Of a DNA stretch of 8,204 bases, positions 6,502-8,204 are shown piece by piece. Location of the stretch: the NCBI GenBank assembly GCA_023417775.1, contig JAEZEJ010000014.1, positions 1 to 8,204 of the forward strand, written 5' to 3'. The notes below the pieces were generated by a model. That model saw only the letters and a program-made list of their open reading frames with translations, made no database searches and was not told the origin of the DNA. This DNA comes from Actinomycetes bacterium (GTDB lineage Bacteria; Actinomycetota; Actinomycetes; Propionibacteriales; Nocardioidaceae). Position 1 is the first letter of the stretch. Each line of letters begins with the position of its first letter. The translations under genes were made by a program, and so were the position numbers.

Positions 6502-7354
6502 GCTGAAGGGTCACTCCTCTGTGCCAGGCCAGGACCCGGCGTTCGATCTGGACGAGTAGGACGTTGAGGACGATGCCGATGAGCGCCAGCGCCACCAGCA
6601 CGGACCAGAAGCCCGGATAGTCGAAGTTCCGTTGATTCGAGACGAGCAGATTGCCGAGCCCGTTCTTGGAGCGCTGGAGCTCGGAGATGATCATGAGGAT
6701 CAGCGAGAGCGAGAGCGCGACGCGGACGCCGGCGAAGATCTTCGGTGCCGCCCCGGGGAGCACGATGCGGGTCAGCACATCCCACGAGGAGATCTTGAAG
6801 ACGGACGCGACGTGCGCCCGTGCGGTGCCGATGCTCTGCACGCCGTCGATGGTGTTGAACAGGATCGGCCAGACGATGCCGAAGGCGATCAGCAGCACCT
6901 TGGGCCAGTCGCCGGTGCCGAACAGCAGGAAGAACACGCCGATGAGGGCGGGTGTCGGCAGTGACCGACCGAGGTGCACGAGCGGCTGCACGAGTGCCGC
7001 GAGCACCGGCTGCAGGCCGAGGGCGATGCCGAGCCCGACGCCGACCACCACGGCGAGCCAGAAGCCCAGCGCCGCCCGCCACAGGCTCGGGATGAGGTCG
7101 CCGCGGGCGACGTCGCCGAGGAAGAAGTGCCGGGGATCGGTGCTCAGGAAGTCGCTGACCACCCGCTGCGCGACCTCCAGCGGGGGCGCGATGAACAGGC
7201 CATTGGTCTCGCTGCGCGAGCCCAGCCACCACAGGAACACCAGCAGCACCGGGACGATGAGCCGGATGCCCGCGGTCTTGAGCAGGGGTCCGAGGCGATG
7301 GGGCAGACGAGCGCGCGGCATCGCGGTGGACTCGTCGTGGGTCATGGAGGTCAC
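6494..7354 (-). CDS. NitT/TauT-family ABC transporter permease (SsuC/TauC-like), second permease of the operon
   Basis: This 286-residue inner-membrane permease belongs to the binding-protein-dependent type, with about six hydrophobic segments between residues 31 and 268. Family marks are FIAPPLEV (54-61), the GRSLPTPALIGVFFLLFGTG stretch (129-148), the cytoplasmic EAA-like loop (178-210, with TRIVLPGAAPKIFAGVR at its end) that contacts the ATPase, and SELQRSKNGLGNLL (224-237). I chose a GTG start at 7354: it forms a GTGA four-base overlap with the previous permease stop and has AAGGAGG 10 bases upstream. An ATG at 7345 is possible but sits 19 bases from that site. A longer frame back to 7930 lies inside the other permease gene and is a shadow. 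With the other permease it probably forms a heterodimeric channel. Confidence 0.92.
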   Translation of the reverse strand: MTSMTHDESTAMPRARLPHRLGPLLKTAGIRLIVPVLLVFLWWLGSRSETNGLFIAPPLEVAQRVVSDFLSTDPRHFFLGDVARGDLIPSLWRAALGFWLAVVVGVGLGIALGLQPVLAALVQPLVHLGRSLPTPALIGVFFLLFGTGDWPKVLLIAFGIVWPILFNTIDGVQSIGTARAHVASVFKISSWDVLTRIVLPGAAPKIFAGVRVALSLSLILMIISELQRSKNGLGNLLVSNQRNFDYPGFWSVLVALALIGIVLNVLLVQIERRVLAWHRGVTLQHD

Positions 7355-8142
7355 TGGGCCAACCCCTCCTTCCAGCCGAAGGCCAGTCGATCGATGGAGG
7401 CGAGGACCGCGGTGACGAGCACGCCCAGCACGCCGGCCACGAGGGTCGCCGCGTAGACGCCGTCGAGATTGCTCGCATTGGTGCTCGCCACCAGGATGTA
7501 GCCGCCGATGCCCTGTCCGGAGCCGAACAGCAGCTCGGCGCTCACCGCGACGATCAGGCCGATCGACGCGGCGACCCGGATGCCGGTGAACATGAAGGGC
7601 AGCGCGGCGGGCAGGCGGATCTGCATCAGGACCCCGAACCGGGAGACGTGCAGCGTCCGGGCGGTCTGGATGGCCACCGGGTCGACCGCGCGGGCGGCGT
7701 ACATGGAGTTGAAGAGGATCGGCCACATGCAGGCCAGCGCGACGGTCAGCGAGAGCGGCAGCATGCCCGCCCCGAGCAGCAGGACCAGCAGCGGGCCGAC
7801 GGCGATCGACGGCAGCGGCCGGAGGATCTCGACCGGCAGCAGGAACATGGAGAAGATCGTCGGGACCGCGCCCATCAGCCCGCCGAGGACGATGCCCACG
7901 ACCGATGCGATCACCAGCCCGAGCAGCCACTGCCGCAGCGTGAAGCCGATCTGCGTCCAGAACTCGCCGTCGCCGAGCAGGTTGACGACCTGGTCGCCCA
8001 CGGCGCTGGGCAGGGGAAGGCCGGCACCGGAGACGAGACCCGTGCGGATCACCAGTTCCAGCACCGCGACGAAGCCGACCACGCCGACGACGCCCAGGAT
8101 CACCTGGGTACGTCGTGGGAGCGGATCGTGGATCAGTTGCAT
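7351..8142 (-). CDS. NitT/TauT-family ABC transporter permease (SsuC/TauC-like), first permease of the operon
   Basis: This 263-residue inner-membrane permease is a typical full length. Hydrophobic segments lie at about residues 14-33, 72-92, 96-125, 128-146, 189-205 and 229-248. Family marks are GLPLPSAVGD (41-50), LRPLPSIAVGPLLVLLLG (107-124), the EAA-like loop QTARTLHVSRFG leading into RLPAALPFMFTGIR (159-189), and SAELLFGSGQGIGGYI (201-216). It differs clearly from the neighbouring permease, so the two are paralogous partners rather than a recent duplication. The ATG at 8142 is preceded on the minus strand by AGAGGA with an 8-base spacer. A TGA stop lies four bases upstream and may close a previous gene of the same operon. 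The end overlaps the next permease by four bases. The imported substrate is unknown. Confidence 0.92.
   Translation of the reverse strand: MQLIHDPLPRRTQVILGVVGVVGFVAVLELVIRTGLVSGAGLPLPSAVGDQVVNLLGDGEFWTQIGFTLRQWLLGLVIASVVGIVLGGLMGAVPTIFSMFLLPVEILRPLPSIAVGPLLVLLLGAGMLPLSLTVALACMWPILFNSMYAARAVDPVAIQTARTLHVSRFGVLMQIRLPAALPFMFTGIRVAASIGLIVAVSAELLFGSGQGIGGYILVASTNASNLDGVYAATLVAGVLGVLVTAVLASIDRLAFGWKEGLAQ
7365..7371 (-). promoter_or_regulatory. Shine-Dalgarno supporting a GTG start
   Basis: On the minus strand AAGGAGG at 7371-7365 is the strongest ribosome binding site in the window. It lies within the last codons of the upstream permease, 10 bases before GTG 7354 and 19 before ATG 7345, so it favours the GTG start. 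Confidence 0.6.
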
Positions 8143-8146
8143 CGAA

Positions 8147-8170
8147 TCAGTCCTCTGTGATGAGAGCCGC
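8147..8170 (-). CDS. Possible 3' end of an upstream operon gene (partial)
   Basis: On the minus strand an open frame reads AALITED and then TGA (8149-8147), only four bases before the permease ATG. Such tight spacing suggests the tail of a co-transcribed gene, for which the transporter's missing solute-binding protein is the obvious candidate. Only about seven residues are visible before the sequence turns into a G/C homopolymer, so identity cannot be established and the frame could be chance. Confidence 0.3.
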   Translation of the reverse strand, partial: AALITED

Positions 8171-8204
8171 GGGGCGGCGGGGGGGGGGGGCCCCCCCGCC
8201 CCGC
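8169..8204. repeat. Terminal G-run/C-run fold-back at the window edge
   Basis: The window ends with 12 G (8179-8190) directly followed by 7 C (8191-8197). This is flanked by the inverted 7-mers GCGGGGC (8169-8175) and GCCCCGC (8198-8204), so the last 36 bases can fold back on themselves. Nothing else here has such homopolymers. It looks more like a degraded contig end or a palindromic sequencing artefact than a gene part, though a true GC hairpin cannot be excluded. Confidence 0.6.

Noticed and set aside
5413..6567. Plus-strand open frame of 384 codons opposite the ATPase and monooxygenase genes
   Set aside because: It has no recognisable domain and spans two well-supported minus-strand genes and their junction, so it is a shadow.
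7355..7930. N-terminal extension of the second permease into the first permease gene
   Set aside because: The extension is in the wrong frame of a real gene and has Arg/Pro-rich shadow composition. The GTGA overlap at 7354 gives a normal-length permease.

Overview
The window is very GC-rich and densely packed. Coding runs almost without gaps, several neighbouring genes overlap by 4-8 bases, and codon third positions are dominated by G and C. The first protein closely resembles the actinobacterial DapC-type aminotransferases (as I remember Mycobacterium tuberculosis Rv0858c). This points to a high-GC Actinomycetota chromosome, perhaps Micrococcales. The genus is an inference that I cannot settle from the sequence. 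I see no rRNA, tRNA, CRISPR array, transposase or phage gene.

Layout. At 1-104 there is a strong hairpin that probably terminates a gene to the left, then a possible leaderless promoter. Two plus-strand genes follow: a class I/II PLP aminotransferase (105-1259) and a HAD-superfamily sugar-phosphatase-like hydrolase (1376-2008). They meet, stop codon to stop codon with no gap, a minus-strand pair: a polar amino-acid ABC transporter made of a substrate-binding-protein/permease fusion (4257 down to 2785) and its ATPase (2788 down to 2009). A 284-base non-coding stretch (4258-4541) with nested inverted repeats lies upstream of this transporter.

The right half is a second minus-strand operon, read from right to left: two different NitT/TauT-type ABC permeases (8142-7351 and 7354-6494), their ATPase (6501-5686) and a FAD-dependent aromatic-ring monooxygenase (5666-4542). 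The first three genes overlap and the monooxygenase follows after 19 bases, so they are almost certainly one transcript. No periplasmic binding protein for this transporter is present. Its gene may lie just beyond the right edge, where a fragment of reading frame ends four bases before the first permease. The window then ends in a G-run/C-run fold-back that looks like a damaged contig end.

How the genes work together (inference). The amino-acid transporter would import a polar amino acid, possibly cystine judging from its binding-domain motifs. The NitT/TauT-type operon would import a small organic acid, probably aromatic or heteroaromatic, and the co-transcribed monooxygenase would hydroxylate it. 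No wholly new system is evident. The points most worth a second look are the import-plus-hydroxylation operon with its unknown substrate, the competing inverted repeats upstream of the amino-acid transporter, and the abnormal right end.
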